Positions 33,539-42,034 of a stretch of DNA of 64,000 bases are shown here, one piece after another. The notes below the pieces were generated by a model. That model searched no databases, was not told where the DNA came from, and worked only from the letters and a program-made list of their open reading frames with translations. Position 1 is the first letter of the stretch. Each line of letters starts with the position of its first letter. The stretch lies in assembly GCF_018070045.1 (NCBI RefSeq), contig NZ_JAGPYK010000017.1, forward strand, positions 62,001 through 126,000, in the 5' to 3' direction. Both the position numbers and the translations under genes were made by a program. This stretch comes from Micromonospora sp. U21. GTDB lineage: Bacteria; Actinomycetota; Actinomycetes; Mycobacteriales; Micromonosporaceae.

Positions 33539-34525
33539 TCACTGGTGGCCCGAGATGCCGGTGGTGCGGAAGCGGGACCGGTAGGCGCCGGGGTTGACGC
33601 CAACGTGCCGCAGGAAGATCCGCCGCATCGTCTCTGACGAGCCGAAACCGACCCGCCGGGCCACCACGTCCAGGGTGTCGTCGCCGCGCTCCAGCAGGCC
33701 ACGCGCCGCCTCCACCCGGATTCGGTCCAGGTACCCGGCCGGGGTGGTGCCCAGCTCGGCCCGGAACAGCCGGGCCAGGTGCCGGGGGCTCACGCCGCCG
33801 AGCGCCGCCATGCCGGCCAGGTCGTACGACCGGGCCGGGTCGGCGACCACCGCGTCCAGCACCCGGCGGAGCACGGAGTTTCGGGTGCTCTCCACGCTGG
33901 TCCGGACGCTGAACTGGGACTGCCCACCCGGGCGCTGCATGAAGACCACCAGGTGCCGGGCGACCGCGCGGGCGATCTCCGGGCCGAGGTCCGCTTCGAC
34001 CAGCGCCAGCGTGAGGTCGATGCCGGCGGTGATCCCAGCCGAGGTGATGATCCGGCCGTCGACGATGAAGATCGGGTCCGGGTCGACGGTGACCGCCGGG
34101 AAGTGCGCGGCGAGCTGGTCGGCCAGATCCCAGTGCGTCGTCACGCGCCGCCCGTCGAGCAGACCGGTTGCGGCGAGTGCGAACGCCCCGGCGCAGACCG
34201 ACGCGGTCCGTCTGGCCCCGGCGGCGAGCCGGCAAATCTGGTCCAGCAGCGCCCTGTCCGCGGCCGCCGCCTGCCAGTCCGGCGCCCCCGGCACGACGAG
34301 GGTGCCCACCGGCCCGACGACGTCGGGCAGCGCCACGTCGGCGCCGAGCCGAGCGCCGGCGCTGCTGACCACGTCCCGGCCGTCGGGCGAGGCGAGCACC
34401 GACCGGTACGCCCCGCCGTGCTCATTGGCAACGGTGAGGACCTCCAGTGGGCCGGTGACGTCGAGCAGCCGCACCCCGTCGTAGACGACGAACAGCACCG
34501 TGTCACCGCGCTCTGGGGCTCTCAC
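33539..34525 (-). CDS. GlxA-family regulator: DJ-1/PfpI domain plus AraC helix-turn-helix
   Basis: A 328-residue regulator. The N-terminal DJ-1/PfpI-like sensory domain (residues 10-175) has VVPGAPDWQAAA and SVCAGAFALAATGLL around the nucleophile-elbow Cys. The C-terminal AraC domain has LAGMAALGGVSPRHLARLFR and VARRVGFGSSETMRRIFLRH. The GTG at 34525 has TAGGCT six bases upstream, so it is probably leaderless. Proteins of this type often control neighbouring catabolic or efflux genes; the convergent MFS transporter is the nearest candidate. Confidence 0.88.
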   Translation of the reverse strand: MRAPERGDTVLFVVYDGVRLLDVTGPLEVLTVANEHGGAYRSVLASPDGRDVVSSAGARLGADVALPDVVGPVGTLVVPGAPDWQAAAADRALLDQICRLAAGARRTASVCAGAFALAATGLLDGRRVTTHWDLADQLAAHFPAVTVDPDPIFIVDGRIITSAGITAGIDLTLALVEADLGPEIARAVARHLVVFMQRPGGQSQFSVRTSVESTRNSVLRRVLDAVVADPARSYDLAGMAALGGVSPRHLARLFRAELGTTPAGYLDRIRVEAARGLLERGDDTLDVVARRVGFGSSETMRRIFLRHVGVNPGAYRSRFRTTGISGHQ

Positions 34526-34531
34526 GGGTCG

Positions 34532-34537
34532 AGCCTA
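34532..34537 (-). promoter_or_regulatory. -10 element, leaderless start of GlxA-type gene
   Basis: The minus strand reads TAGGCT six bases before GTG 34525. Confidence 0.5.
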
Positions 34538-34587
34538 GCCAGCCGCCGGACGACCGGACACGCCATCGGGCGCGACGGCCGGGCGCC

Positions 34588-35115
34588 TCAACCGTCCCAG
34601 CACAGGTGCCCGTCGGGGAGCCGTCGGGCGCCCTCGGCTTCCCGGTGCGGGCTGAGCCGCCCGTCCGGCATCAGGTGCGCAACGGGCGTCGTGCGACCGA
34701 GCACCGCGACGTCGGCGATGAGCCGGCGGTGGCAGCGCCACCAGAGGCTCTCGCTGCACATCACCACGGTGGTCCGCCGGGCCGCGTCGGCCAACACCTC
34801 GGTCAGTGCTGCGTCGAACTCCGACGTGCGGGTGTACGCGGCGTACGCCCGGAACGCCGCGACCGTCCACCAGGTGTCCGGCGCCGGATCCCCGGCCGGA
34901 ACGTGCCGGCGTCCGCCGAGCCGCGGCTCCCAACGGTAGTCGACCCCGCACTCGGGCAGCCACCGCTCAAGTTCCTCCCGCCGCACGTCCGGGTTGGTGC
35001 GGCTGGCCGGGTACCGCCGCACGTCCACCACCAGGGCCACCCCTGCGCCGGTCAGCAGCTCGCCCAGCCGCACCCGGTCGGCGGTCCCGTGCCCGACGGT
35101 CAGCAATTCCCCCAC
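34588..35115 (-). CDS. DUF488 family protein
   Basis: A 175-residue protein with the DUF488 pattern: LLTVGHGTADRVRLGELL at the N terminus, LVVDVRRYPASRTNPDV, then VMCSESLWWRCHRRLIAD near residue 130. The conserved Cys and CHR are characteristic of the family, whose biochemical function is unknown. The GTG at 35115 gives the normal length; the upstream open frame runs into a repeat hairpin and is not conserved. It lies 62 bases from the GlxA-type start on the same strand. Confidence 0.8.
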   Translation of the reverse strand: MGELLTVGHGTADRVRLGELLTGAGVALVVDVRRYPASRTNPDVRREELERWLPECGVDYRWEPRLGGRRHVPAGDPAPDTWWTVAAFRAYAAYTRTSEFDAALTEVLADAARRTTVVMCSESLWWRCHRRLIADVAVLGRTTPVAHLMPDGRLSPHREAEGARRLPDGHLCWDG

Positions 35116-35169
35116 GACGATGGCTTGCCCCGAATCCCGTCGGCTTATCCCCGGACCCCGGCGAGACCC

Positions 35170-35209
35170 TGGACAGTGCTGTTCCCGTGAACGGGAACTG
35201 CCCAAGATC
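35170..35209. repeat. hairpin repeat, copy A
   Basis: TGGACAGTGCTGTTCCCGTG is followed by ACGGGAACTGCCCAAGATC, with a perfect eight-base inner stem (GTTCCCGT/ACGGGAAC). It is a degenerate relative of copy B at 35359-35403, sharing GGACAGT, GTTCCC and CAAGATC. Confidence 0.6.
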
Positions 35210-35244
35210 CGGCGGCGTGGCGCCAACCAGCCGGCCAGACTGCC

Positions 35245-35363
35245 CAGGATACTGCCCGCCGACGCGCTCGACCGGCTCGTCTTCGAGCAGGTGGGCGTGC
35301 TCACCACCGCGCAGGCCTCCCGGTTGTTGGGCGACGGTGTGGTGCGCGGCCGGATCCGCTTGG
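35245..35363 (+). pseudogene. remnant of AbiEi-type antitoxin/DUF559-like gene N terminus
   Basis: One frame reads PADALDRLVFEQVGVLTTAQ then ASRLLGDGVVRGRIR, matching the N-terminal winged-helix domain of AbiEi-type antitoxin/DUF559 proteins common in actinomycetes. It has no clear start, is cut at 35364 by the hairpin repeat, and the rest of the gene is absent. About 40 codons survive. Confidence 0.55.
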
Positions 35364-35399
35364 ACAGTTGCCGTTCCCCGTGCACGGCAACTGTCCAAG
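35359..35399 (-). terminator. 16-bp hairpin (repeat copy B) after the GH9 gene
   Basis: CTTGGACAGTTGCCGT and its exact reverse complement flank a nine-base loop, eight bases beyond the cellulase stop. It is probably the cellulase terminator and belongs to the same repeat family as 35170-35209. Confidence 0.7.
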
Positions 35400-35406
35400 A
35401 TCTCAG

Positions 35407-38343
35407 TCAGGCAAGGGTGCACGCGGTGCCGTTGAGCGTGAAGGCGGTGGGTTTCGGGTTGCTGCCGGTGTGCGTGCCGTTGAAGCCGAAGCTCACCGAC
35501 GCCCCCGGGGCCACGGTGCCGTTGTAGGAGAGGTTCGTCGCGGTCACCGCCGCGCCGGCCTGGCTGACCGTCGCCGACCAGCCCTGGCTGACGGTCTGCC
35601 CGCCGGGGAGACTGAACCGCAGCGTCCAGCCGTTGATCGCGGTGGTACCGGTGTTCGTGATCGTCACGGTGGCGGTGAAGCCGGTGCTCCAGTCGCTGGT
35701 GCCGTACCCCACCGAGCAGGCGCCGGCGACCGGCGGGGGCGCGGTGGTCACCGTGACCGGCGCGGACGCCGCGGACGTGTTGCCGGCCGCGTCCACGGCC
35801 ACCACGTAGAACTGGTACGCCGTCGAGGCGGTCAGCCCGGACAGGGCGAGCGTGGCGCCGGTCGGCGAGCCGACGAGGGGGTCGGTCGCGCCGGCCTCCC
35901 GGTGGACCCGGTACCCGGTGACGCCGACGTTGTCGGTCGACGGCGCCCAGCTCAGGGTGAGCCCGGTGGCGGTGACCGCCGAGGCGACCGGGGTGCCGGG
36001 CGGGCTGGGGGCGGCGGTGTCGGCGGTGTCGGCCGGCGGCGTGGTCACGCTGAGCACCGGCGACGCGGCTGACGAGTTGCCCGCGCCGTCGCGGGCCACC
36101 ACGGTGAACTGGTACGTCCGCTCGGGCAGCAGTGGCGAGACGGTCAGTGAGGTGCCGGTGCCGGGCCGGATCACCACCACGTCGTTGCCGACCAGGAATT
36201 CGCGGACCTCGTAGCCGGCCAGCCCGCTGCCGCCGCTGTCGGTGGACGCCGGCCAGGTCAGGGTGACCGACCTCGGGGTCAGCTGGGACGCCACCGGCTT
36301 ACCCGGAACGGTCGGCGCGGTGGTGTCCGGCACGGCCGGTCCCGGCTCGTCGCCCCAGACGCGGGTGCCTCCGGAGTAGAGCGGCACCTTCCGGTTCGGC
36401 CCGGCGGTGGCCTGGTACGACGGGTCGTTGGTCGGGTCCCAGGTGCCTCCCTCCGGCACCCCGATCTTGAACTGGACCTCCATCCGGTGCTGCGACTGCC
36501 CGGCCGGGGCGATGGTTAGCCCCGTGCAGTCCACCTCCACGTACCAGATGTCGCCGCTGAGTTGCTTAGCCGTGGTCGGGGACGGGCAACCCTGGGTGTA
36601 ACCCGGGGTGACCTGCACCGGCCCGGCGCCGTCCGGGCGGAAGTAGTAGCGGAACCGACCGTCGGTCAGGGCCCGGGCCGGGAACGCCGACCTGTTGTAG
36701 ATCATCGCCTTGAGACCGGTGGCCCGAGGCTCGGCCTGCATCACCGTGGTTTCCACGGTCAACTCGTCGACGTCCGGCGTCTCGGCGACCGGGAAGTTGG
36801 CCAGCGGCGTGCCACCGTACTCGGAGACCAGCCGGACCAGCGCGGAGGTGAAGCCGGCGTTGTAGTCGGTGGCCACCTCGTTCATCACGTAGTCGGACCG
36901 GCTGTCGCTGTACGCGTCGTTGGCCGCCGACGGCCCCCCGACCAGCGCGCCGTAGAGGGTGTGCCGGGTCTCCACGGGCACGCTCTGGCTGTCCCACCAG
37001 GAGCCGTGCGCGGTGCGGTGGTGCGGGTTGCGCGGCGCGTTGGCGCCGAAGCCGATGACGTAGCTGGAGTTGCGCGGGTTGTCGCCGAGCGCGTAGTTGA
37101 TCTGCCGGACGGCGAAGTCGTGGTAGCGCGCCTTGCGGGTCGCGTCGGTGGTCTTGTCGCTGTAGACCAGCGCGGCGAAGGAGGTGTTGGCGGCGTAGCG
37201 CAGCGCACCCCAGGAGTCGAGCACCGCCATCCCGCCGGGCGAGTAGGGCACCCGCTGCCCGTCCACGCCGACGGTCCAGTAGTCCAGCCAGCGGTTGGCG
37301 TCGTCGACGTACTTCTGCTTGCCGGTCAGGTTGGCCAGCAGCACGTACGCGCCGAACTGCTTGTTGTCCCAGGCGATGGTCCACTTGTAGGAGCGGGTGG
37401 TGGACTGGTTCTCGGTGCCGAGCTTGTCGTACTCGCTCTCGGCCTTGGCCAGGTAGCCGGCATCGCCGGTCGCCCGGTGCAGCCAGATCGCGCCCCAGAC
37501 CAGTTCGTCCTGCCAGCCGCTCCAGGAGCGGTAGAAGCTGGTCGCGTCGGTGATGCACTCGTGGTAGGCCTTCCGCACCGTGTCGGCGAAGGTGTAGAGC
37601 TGCCGGGCGTGCCCGAGCAACCGGTCGGCGTAGGCCGCGTCGGTGGGCCGGAACACCATCGAGGAGGCGGCCATCGCGGCCGCCGTCTCCCCCGCCAGGT
37701 CCGCGCCGCCGCAGCTCGCATCGATCCGGTACGCGGGCCGCGCCATCGGCAGCACCTCGGCGGGTCCCCACCACTTGTGGTCGTCGTCGCCCTTGCCGAC
37801 CTGTCCGTAGAGGACGTTCGGCGCGGGGTGCGCCTTGATGAAGTAGTCGTTGACGAAGCGCAGGTTGTTGAGCAGGTGCGGCAACTGCCCGGAGGCGGTG
37901 TAGCCGCTGCGGTACTCGACCGCGCCCCAGGCGAGCATCGTGGCGCTGAACGCCATCGGGAAGCCGAACTTCACATGGTCGCCGGCGTCGTACCAACCGC
38001 CGGTGAGGTCCAGCCCCGCGTCGGCGCCGTCGGTGAGCGCGCTGTCGCCGCGCCAGGAGACGCGGTTCCAGTCCGGCAGCCGGCCGGACTGCTGCGCCTC
38101 GTAGAAGAGCAGCGACTTCTGCAGCGCCTCCGCGTAGTTGAAGTCCGGCGCGGCGGACGCGGGCCCGGACGGGGGTGCGGCGACCGACAGGGCGAGCCCG
38201 GTGAGCAGGGCGACTCCGGCGGCCAGCAGCCGACGCTGGCAGGGCTGGTCGACGACCGGTGGCCGGCACCGGTCGGGGCGGCCGGGGACCGGCGGCCGGT
38301 ACCGGTCAGGGCGGCCGGGGACCGGCCGGGTGCGGTGGCGCAT
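35407..38343 (-). CDS. GH9 processive endoglucanase with CBM3c, two FN3 and CBM2 domains
   Basis: A 978-residue secreted cellulase. An unusually long N-region with tandem GRPDRxRPPV precedes the signal helix. The GH9 catalytic domain (about residues 67-510) has YDAGDHVKFGFP with the catalytic-base Asp and SDYVMNEVATDYNAG with the acid Glu. A CBM3c-like module (about 525-670), two fibronectin III domains (FN3) and a C-terminal family 2 cellulose-binding domain (from ACSVGYGTSDW) follow. GH9-CBM3c-FN3-CBM2 is the plan of processive Thermobifida Cel9A; this protein has one extra FN3. The ATG at 38343 follows AGGAGA. A CebR-like operator lies 111 bases upstream, so cellobiose should induce it. 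Confidence 0.92.
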   Translation of the reverse strand: MRHRTRPVPGRPDRYRPPVPGRPDRCRPPVVDQPCQRRLLAAGVALLTGLALSVAAPPSGPASAAPDFNYAEALQKSLLFYEAQQSGRLPDWNRVSWRGDSALTDGADAGLDLTGGWYDAGDHVKFGFPMAFSATMLAWGAVEYRSGYTASGQLPHLLNNLRFVNDYFIKAHPAPNVLYGQVGKGDDDHKWWGPAEVLPMARPAYRIDASCGGADLAGETAAAMAASSMVFRPTDAAYADRLLGHARQLYTFADTVRKAYHECITDATSFYRSWSGWQDELVWGAIWLHRATGDAGYLAKAESEYDKLGTENQSTTRSYKWTIAWDNKQFGAYVLLANLTGKQKYVDDANRWLDYWTVGVDGQRVPYSPGGMAVLDSWGALRYAANTSFAALVYSDKTTDATRKARYHDFAVRQINYALGDNPRNSSYVIGFGANAPRNPHHRTAHGSWWDSQSVPVETRHTLYGALVGGPSAANDAYSDSRSDYVMNEVATDYNAGFTSALVRLVSEYGGTPLANFPVAETPDVDELTVETTVMQAEPRATGLKAMIYNRSAFPARALTDGRFRYYFRPDGAGPVQVTPGYTQGCPSPTTAKQLSGDIWYVEVDCTGLTIAPAGQSQHRMEVQFKIGVPEGGTWDPTNDPSYQATAGPNRKVPLYSGGTRVWGDEPGPAVPDTTAPTVPGKPVASQLTPRSVTLTWPASTDSGGSGLAGYEVREFLVGNDVVVIRPGTGTSLTVSPLLPERTYQFTVVARDGAGNSSAASPVLSVTTPPADTADTAAPSPPGTPVASAVTATGLTLSWAPSTDNVGVTGYRVHREAGATDPLVGSPTGATLALSGLTASTAYQFYVVAVDAAGNTSAASAPVTVTTAPPPVAGACSVGYGTSDWSTGFTATVTITNTGTTAINGWTLRFSLPGGQTVSQGWSATVSQAGAAVTATNLSYNGTVAPGASVSFGFNGTHTGSNPKPTAFTLNGTACTLA

Positions 38344-38453
38344 GGCGATCTCCTGTCGGAGGCGCTGCCGACGGTCGCGCCGGCGCGGGACGGCGTCGGA
38401 CGGCACGGCCACCGGCGGCGGCGAGGGGGTGGCGGTGTGACCAGAGGCCACTG

Positions 38454-38467
38454 TGGAAGCGCTCCCA
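38454..38467. promoter_or_regulatory. CebR/CelR-like operator before GH9 cellulase
   Basis: TGGAAGCGCTCCCA matches the actinobacterial cellobiose operator TGGGAGCGCTCCCA at 13 of 14 positions. It lies in the 358-base gap between the cellulase and the LPLTG gene. The remainder of this gap holds no recognised gene. Confidence 0.75.
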
Positions 38468-38701
38468 TGGATAGTCCACGATGTAATGCGAGTGCCGCCG
38501 GTTGGGAAGCCCGCCGCGCGCCGCAGCGCCCCAGCGCCCGTACGCGTTACAGCGACACGCGCAGGAACACTGTCTAAGTTGGCCCGAATCCTGTTCCTGT
38601 CCGGCATGTCGTCCCAGCTCAGGCCGATCGACCGATGTCGCCGACGGATCCCACGCATGGGATCATGTGCCGTCCCCTCGATCAATCCCGGAGGAATCCT
38701 C

Positions 38702-39496
38702 ATGCCACAGCGTCGGCGCCTGGCGCGCGCGGCCATCTGCACGGCCGCCGCCACGGCCGGTCTCGCTCTCGCCACCCCGGCGTGGGCGGTCGCCACGTCG
38801 GTTCCGCTCAACCCGGCTCACGTGGGCTCCACCGCGGCGACCTTCCCTGACAAGGACTGCAACGACGACCGGTTCGACAACCTGCCCGCCGGCTACGACG
38901 GCTGGCACTTCGTCCTTCCGCAGGGCAAGCCGTCCAGCGGCTTCGAGTCGCTCACCCTGACTTTCAGCAACGGGTCCACCGCGGTCACGGTGCAGGTGCC
39001 GGACAGCACCGACGCCTACCCGGACTACTTCTACTCGGCCGGCGGCAAGCAGATGCACGCCTACCTCTTCACCCCGGCCGGGTGGAAGCTGACCGGCGGC
39101 AGCGCCGAGGTCACCAACGCGGTCGACAAGTTCAACCTGAGCCACACCTGTGCCGGCACCATCGCGACACAGTCCCCGAGCCCCACGCCGTCGACGTCGG
39201 TCTCGCCGTCTACGTCAGTCTCGCCGTCGACCTCGGTCTCGCCGTCGACCTCGGTCTGGCCGTCGGAGTCGGTTTCCCCGTCGGAGTCGGTTTCCCCGTC
39301 GGACTCGACCACGCCCACGGGCTCGGTCTCGCCCTCGGCGAGCACGGGCGGCAACGGTGGCAGTGACACCGAGGGCGGCCTGCCGCTGACCGGTGTGGCC
39401 GCGACCAGCATCGCGCTGGGTGGCGTCGCCCTGATCGGCGGTGGCGCCCTGCTGATGATGCGGCGCCGTCGCGACCGGATCACCTTCACCAGCTGA
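38702..39496 (+). CDS. LPLTG-anchored cell-wall protein
   Basis: A 264-residue exported protein. The signal peptide (RRRLARAAICTAAATAGLAL, cleavage near WAVA) is followed by a globular domain (residues 35-155) with two Cys (DKDC, SHTC). A Ser/Thr/Pro stalk of repeated SPSTSV or SPSESV units spans about residues 158-215, and the sorting signal LPLTG is at about 227 with a hydrophobic helix and RRRRDR. The ATG follows GGAGGAA. The globular domain is not assigned; a structural or adhesion role at the cell wall is inferred. The sortase is not encoded here. Confidence 0.8.
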   Translation: MPQRRRLARAAICTAAATAGLALATPAWAVATSVPLNPAHVGSTAATFPDKDCNDDRFDNLPAGYDGWHFVLPQGKPSSGFESLTLTFSNGSTAVTVQVPDSTDAYPDYFYSAGGKQMHAYLFTPAGWKLTGGSAEVTNAVDKFNLSHTCAGTIATQSPSPTPSTSVSPSTSVSPSTSVSPSTSVWPSESVSPSESVSPSDSTTPTGSVSPSASTGGNGGSDTEGGLPLTGVAATSIALGGVALIGGGALLMMRRRRDRITFTS

Positions 39497-39509
39497 CCCC
39501 GCACGACGC

Positions 39510-39548
39510 CGCGGTCGGCCGCCGGACCCTGTCCGGTGGCCGGCCGCG
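39510..39548 (+). terminator. hairpin after the LPLTG gene
   Basis: CGCGGTCGGCCGCCGGA pairs with TCCGGTGGCCGGCCGCG with few mismatches, 13 bases after the stop. Confidence 0.6.
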
Positions 39549-39881
39549 ACCCGTTTCCTCCGCCGGCCGGCACGTCCGCACCACCGCCGAGGTGAACACC
39601 ACTCTGGACGATCGATTCGTTGCGGGCGCCCATCCGTACCGACGGGTAACCCGGTCGACGGCGCCCGGAGAAAGCTCACATCATCGAAGTCAACCGATCG
39701 ATGGTCGGCGTACGCGCAGTTCAAGGTGATCCGGGGCGCGCGCGGCGCCCAGCGAGCGAGCGCGTGGGCGTCCAGCCAGACAAACGTACTGTTGCTGACC
39801 CGCTACCCGACGCGGGACAGTACCGATCACCAGCGGTGCCATCGACGCCGCCGCTCCCCGGTCAACCCTGAGGAGAACGCG
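39549..39881. other. intergenic region before the aldehyde dehydrogenase gene
   Basis: About 330 bases with no recognised gene. The frame of the next gene is open through part of it, but without a ribosome site or conserved residues. No strong promoter stands out; TACTGT near 39789 is a weak -10 candidate. Confidence 0.35.
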
Positions 39882-41447
39882 ATGGCACTACGACTCGCCG
39901 AGGGCACCGCATGGTCCGACGTCCTCGCCCGCGCGGTGGCCGCCACCCCCGAGGCGTTCGGCGCCGAGGTCGACGGCGTCACCACGCTGCACAACCTGGT
40001 CGAAGGCGACTGGCGGGCGGTCGGCCGCCCCACGCCGGCCCGCACCCCGGTGGACAACACCGTCGTGATCAACCTTCCCCGGCTCGACGCCGACACCGCC
40101 CGCGCCGCCGTCGCGCACGCCGCGGCCGCACACCGGGCCTGGGCACAGACCCCGCTCGCCAACCGCAAGGCGCGGGTCATCGACGCGCTCGACGCGCTCA
40201 CCGCCCACCGCGACCTGCTCGCGCTGCTGCTGGTCTGGGAGATCGGCAAGCCGTGGCGGCTGGCCTGCGCCGATGTGGACCGGGCGCTGGACGGCGTCCG
40301 CTGGTACGCGGGCGAAATCGACCGGATGCTCGCCGACGGCCGCGAACCGCTGCCCGGCCCGGTCAGCAACATCGCGTCGTGGAACTACCCGATGAGCGTC
40401 CTCGTGCACGCCGAACTGGTCCAACTGCTCGCCGGCAACGCGGTCATCGCCAAGACCCCGTCCCAGGGCGGCGCGGTCTGCCTGACCGTGGCGCACGCGC
40501 TGATGCGCCGGGCCGGGCTGCCCGCCACGCTGGTCTCCGGCGGCGGCGAGGAACTGTCAGAAGTGCTGGTCCGGGCACCGGAGATCGGCGCGGTGGCATT
40601 CGTCGGCGGGCGCTCCAACGGAGGCAAGGTGGCCGCCGCGCTGCTGGACAGCGACAAGCGGCACTTCATCGAGCAGGAGGGCCTCAACGCCTGGGGCATC
40701 TGGAACTTCTCCCAGTGGGACCTGCTCGCCGCGCACCTCAGGAAGGGCTTCGAGTACGGCAAGCAGCGCTGCACCGCGTACCCCCGGTTCGTCGTGCAGC
40801 GTGACCTGGTCGACGAGTTCCTCGACATGTACCTGCCGGTGGTTTCCTCGATCCGATTCGGGCATCCGCTCGCGGTTGCGGGGACCTGGACGGCTGGCGA
40901 CCCGCTGCCCGAGCTGGACTTCGGGCCGCTGATCAGCGCCGCCAAGGCCGAGGAGCTGCACCGCAAGGTGGACGAGGCGGTCCGCGGTGGCGCGGTGCCG
41001 CTGCACCGGGGCAAGCTGACCGGCGCGCCGTTCCTGCCCGGACAGGACACCTCGGCGTACGTGGCGCCGTCGGTGCTGCTCGCCCCGCCCGGCCGGTCCC
41101 GGCTGATGCACGCCGAGCCGTTCGGGCCGGTCGACACGATCGTCGTGGTGGACACCACCGACGAGTTGCTGGCCGCGATGAACGCCTCCAACGGCGCGCT
41201 GGTCGCGTCGCTGGCCTGCGACGACACCGACGAGGCCGGCAAGCTCGCGGTGGACCTCCAGGCGTTCAAGGTGGGCATCAACAAGCCGCGCTCACGGGGC
41301 GACCGCGACGAGCCGTTCGGCGGCCGGGGCGCCTCCTGGAAGGGCGCGTTCGTCGGCGGTGACCTGCTGGTGCAGGCGGTCACGGTCGGCGGCGACAGCC
41401 GGCTCTACGGCAACTTCCCCGACTACAGCAGCTACCCCACCACCTGA
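39882..41447 (+). CDS. aldehyde dehydrogenase family protein
   Basis: A 521-residue NAD(P)-dependent aldehyde dehydrogenase. The fold's signatures are present but altered: NIASWNYPMSVLVHAELVQL in the nucleotide region, EQEGLNAWGI where the usual base motif is ELGG, and the catalytic Cys in YGKQRCTAYPRFVV. The late motif EPFGP is intact. The divergent active-site sequence suggests a specialised substrate. The ATG follows GAGGAG; longer in-frame starts lack support. The gene stands alone and is followed at once by a 60-bp repeat hairpin. Confidence 0.85.
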   Translation: MALRLAEGTAWSDVLARAVAATPEAFGAEVDGVTTLHNLVEGDWRAVGRPTPARTPVDNTVVINLPRLDADTARAAVAHAAAAHRAWAQTPLANRKARVIDALDALTAHRDLLALLLVWEIGKPWRLACADVDRALDGVRWYAGEIDRMLADGREPLPGPVSNIASWNYPMSVLVHAELVQLLAGNAVIAKTPSQGGAVCLTVAHALMRRAGLPATLVSGGGEELSEVLVRAPEIGAVAFVGGRSNGGKVAAALLDSDKRHFIEQEGLNAWGIWNFSQWDLLAAHLRKGFEYGKQRCTAYPRFVVQRDLVDEFLDMYLPVVSSIRFGHPLAVAGTWTAGDPLPELDFGPLISAAKAEELHRKVDEAVRGGAVPLHRGKLTGAPFLPGQDTSAYVAPSVLLAPPGRSRLMHAEPFGPVDTIVVVDTTDELLAAMNASNGALVASLACDDTDEAGKLAVDLQAFKVGINKPRSRGDRDEPFGGRGASWKGAFVGGDLLVQAVTVGGDSRLYGNFPDYSSYPTT

Positions 41448-41451
41448 CCGC

Positions 41452-41511
41452 GGTGTAAGGAAGGGCCCCTTGTTAACGCCTGCTGCATAGCAAGGGGCCC
41501 CTCTTAACACC
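41452..41511. repeat. 60-bp palindromic intergenic repeat, copy 1
   Basis: A nearly self-complementary element running from GGTGTAAGGAAGGG to CTCTTAACACC, with GGGCCCC on both arms. It starts three bases after the aldehyde dehydrogenase stop and could act as its terminator. An inverted relative (copy 2) lies at 41979-42034. Confidence 0.75.
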
Positions 41512-41524
41512 GGGCCCGTGGGCG

Positions 41525-41530
41525 TACCGT
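41525..41530 (+). promoter_or_regulatory. -10 element, leaderless start of VOC gene
   Basis: TACCGT lies six bases before the ATG at 41537. Confidence 0.45.
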
Positions 41531-41536
41531 CAAGAG

Positions 41537-41935
41537 ATGGCGATCATCGCGCAGCTTTCCCTGGGCGTGTCCGACGCCCGGCGGGCGGCGACGTTCTGGG
41601 CGGCCGCCCTCGGCTACCGTCGCCGGGCGCCCCGATTCGATGGCGACGACTGGATCGTGCTGGAGCCGCCCCCCGGGACGCCGGGCATGGCCATCGCGAT
41701 GGACCTCAGCGAGAGCCCGGTGCAGGAGTTCCCCCGCCTCCACATGGACCTGGACGCCGGCGAGCGCAGCCTCGACGAGGAACTCGACCGGTTGCTCGCC
41801 CTCGGCGCGCAGCGGGTGGACTGGCGGCACTATCCCACCGACCCGCACCCGACGGAGCCGCCGTACGTGGTGCTCGCCGACCCCGAGGGCAACCGGTTCT
41901 GCGTGTCCGGCCACCGCGAACCCCCCGCGCGTTGA
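41537..41935 (+). CDS. VOC/glyoxalase superfamily protein
   Basis: A 132-residue single-module vicinal-oxygen-chelate protein. QLSLGVSDARRAATFWAAAL opens the first beta-alpha-beta unit, FPRLHMDLDAGE the second, and VLADPEGNRFCVSG is the typical closing strand. Actinobacteria carry many such proteins of unknown ligand, some being resistance or isomerase enzymes. It is flanked on both sides by inverted copies of the same palindromic repeat and has its own promoter. Confidence 0.8.
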   Translation: MAIIAQLSLGVSDARRAATFWAAALGYRRRAPRFDGDDWIVLEPPPGTPGMAIAMDLSESPVQEFPRLHMDLDAGERSLDEELDRLLALGAQRVDWRHYPTDPHPTEPPYVVLADPEGNRFCVSGHREPPAR

Positions 41936-41978
41936 CACGTCCACGCTCCGTTCCGGGTGAGCCTCCGCGAGCCGCTTC

Positions 41979-42034
41979 GTTGTCAACAAGGGGCCCTTCC
42001 TATGCACCAGGCGTTAAGAAGGTGCCCTTCCTTT
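41979..42034. repeat. palindromic intergenic repeat, copy 2, running into a gene end
   Basis: The reverse complement aligns along its length with copy 1 (shared AAGGAAGGGC, CTTAACGCCTG, GCATAG). Its right part encodes the last residues (RKGTFLTPGA) and the TAG stop of the ACT-acetyltransferase gene. Confidence 0.75.

Noticed and set aside
36562..38577. A 671-codon open frame antisense to the GH9 cellulase
   Set aside because: Same GC artefact; no recognisable domain, and it runs over the cellulase start and its operator.
39165..39345. The repetitive Ser/Thr/Pro codons of the LPLTG gene as a CRISPR or intergenic repeat
   Set aside because: The short repeats stay in frame inside a complete surface-protein gene and encode its stalk.
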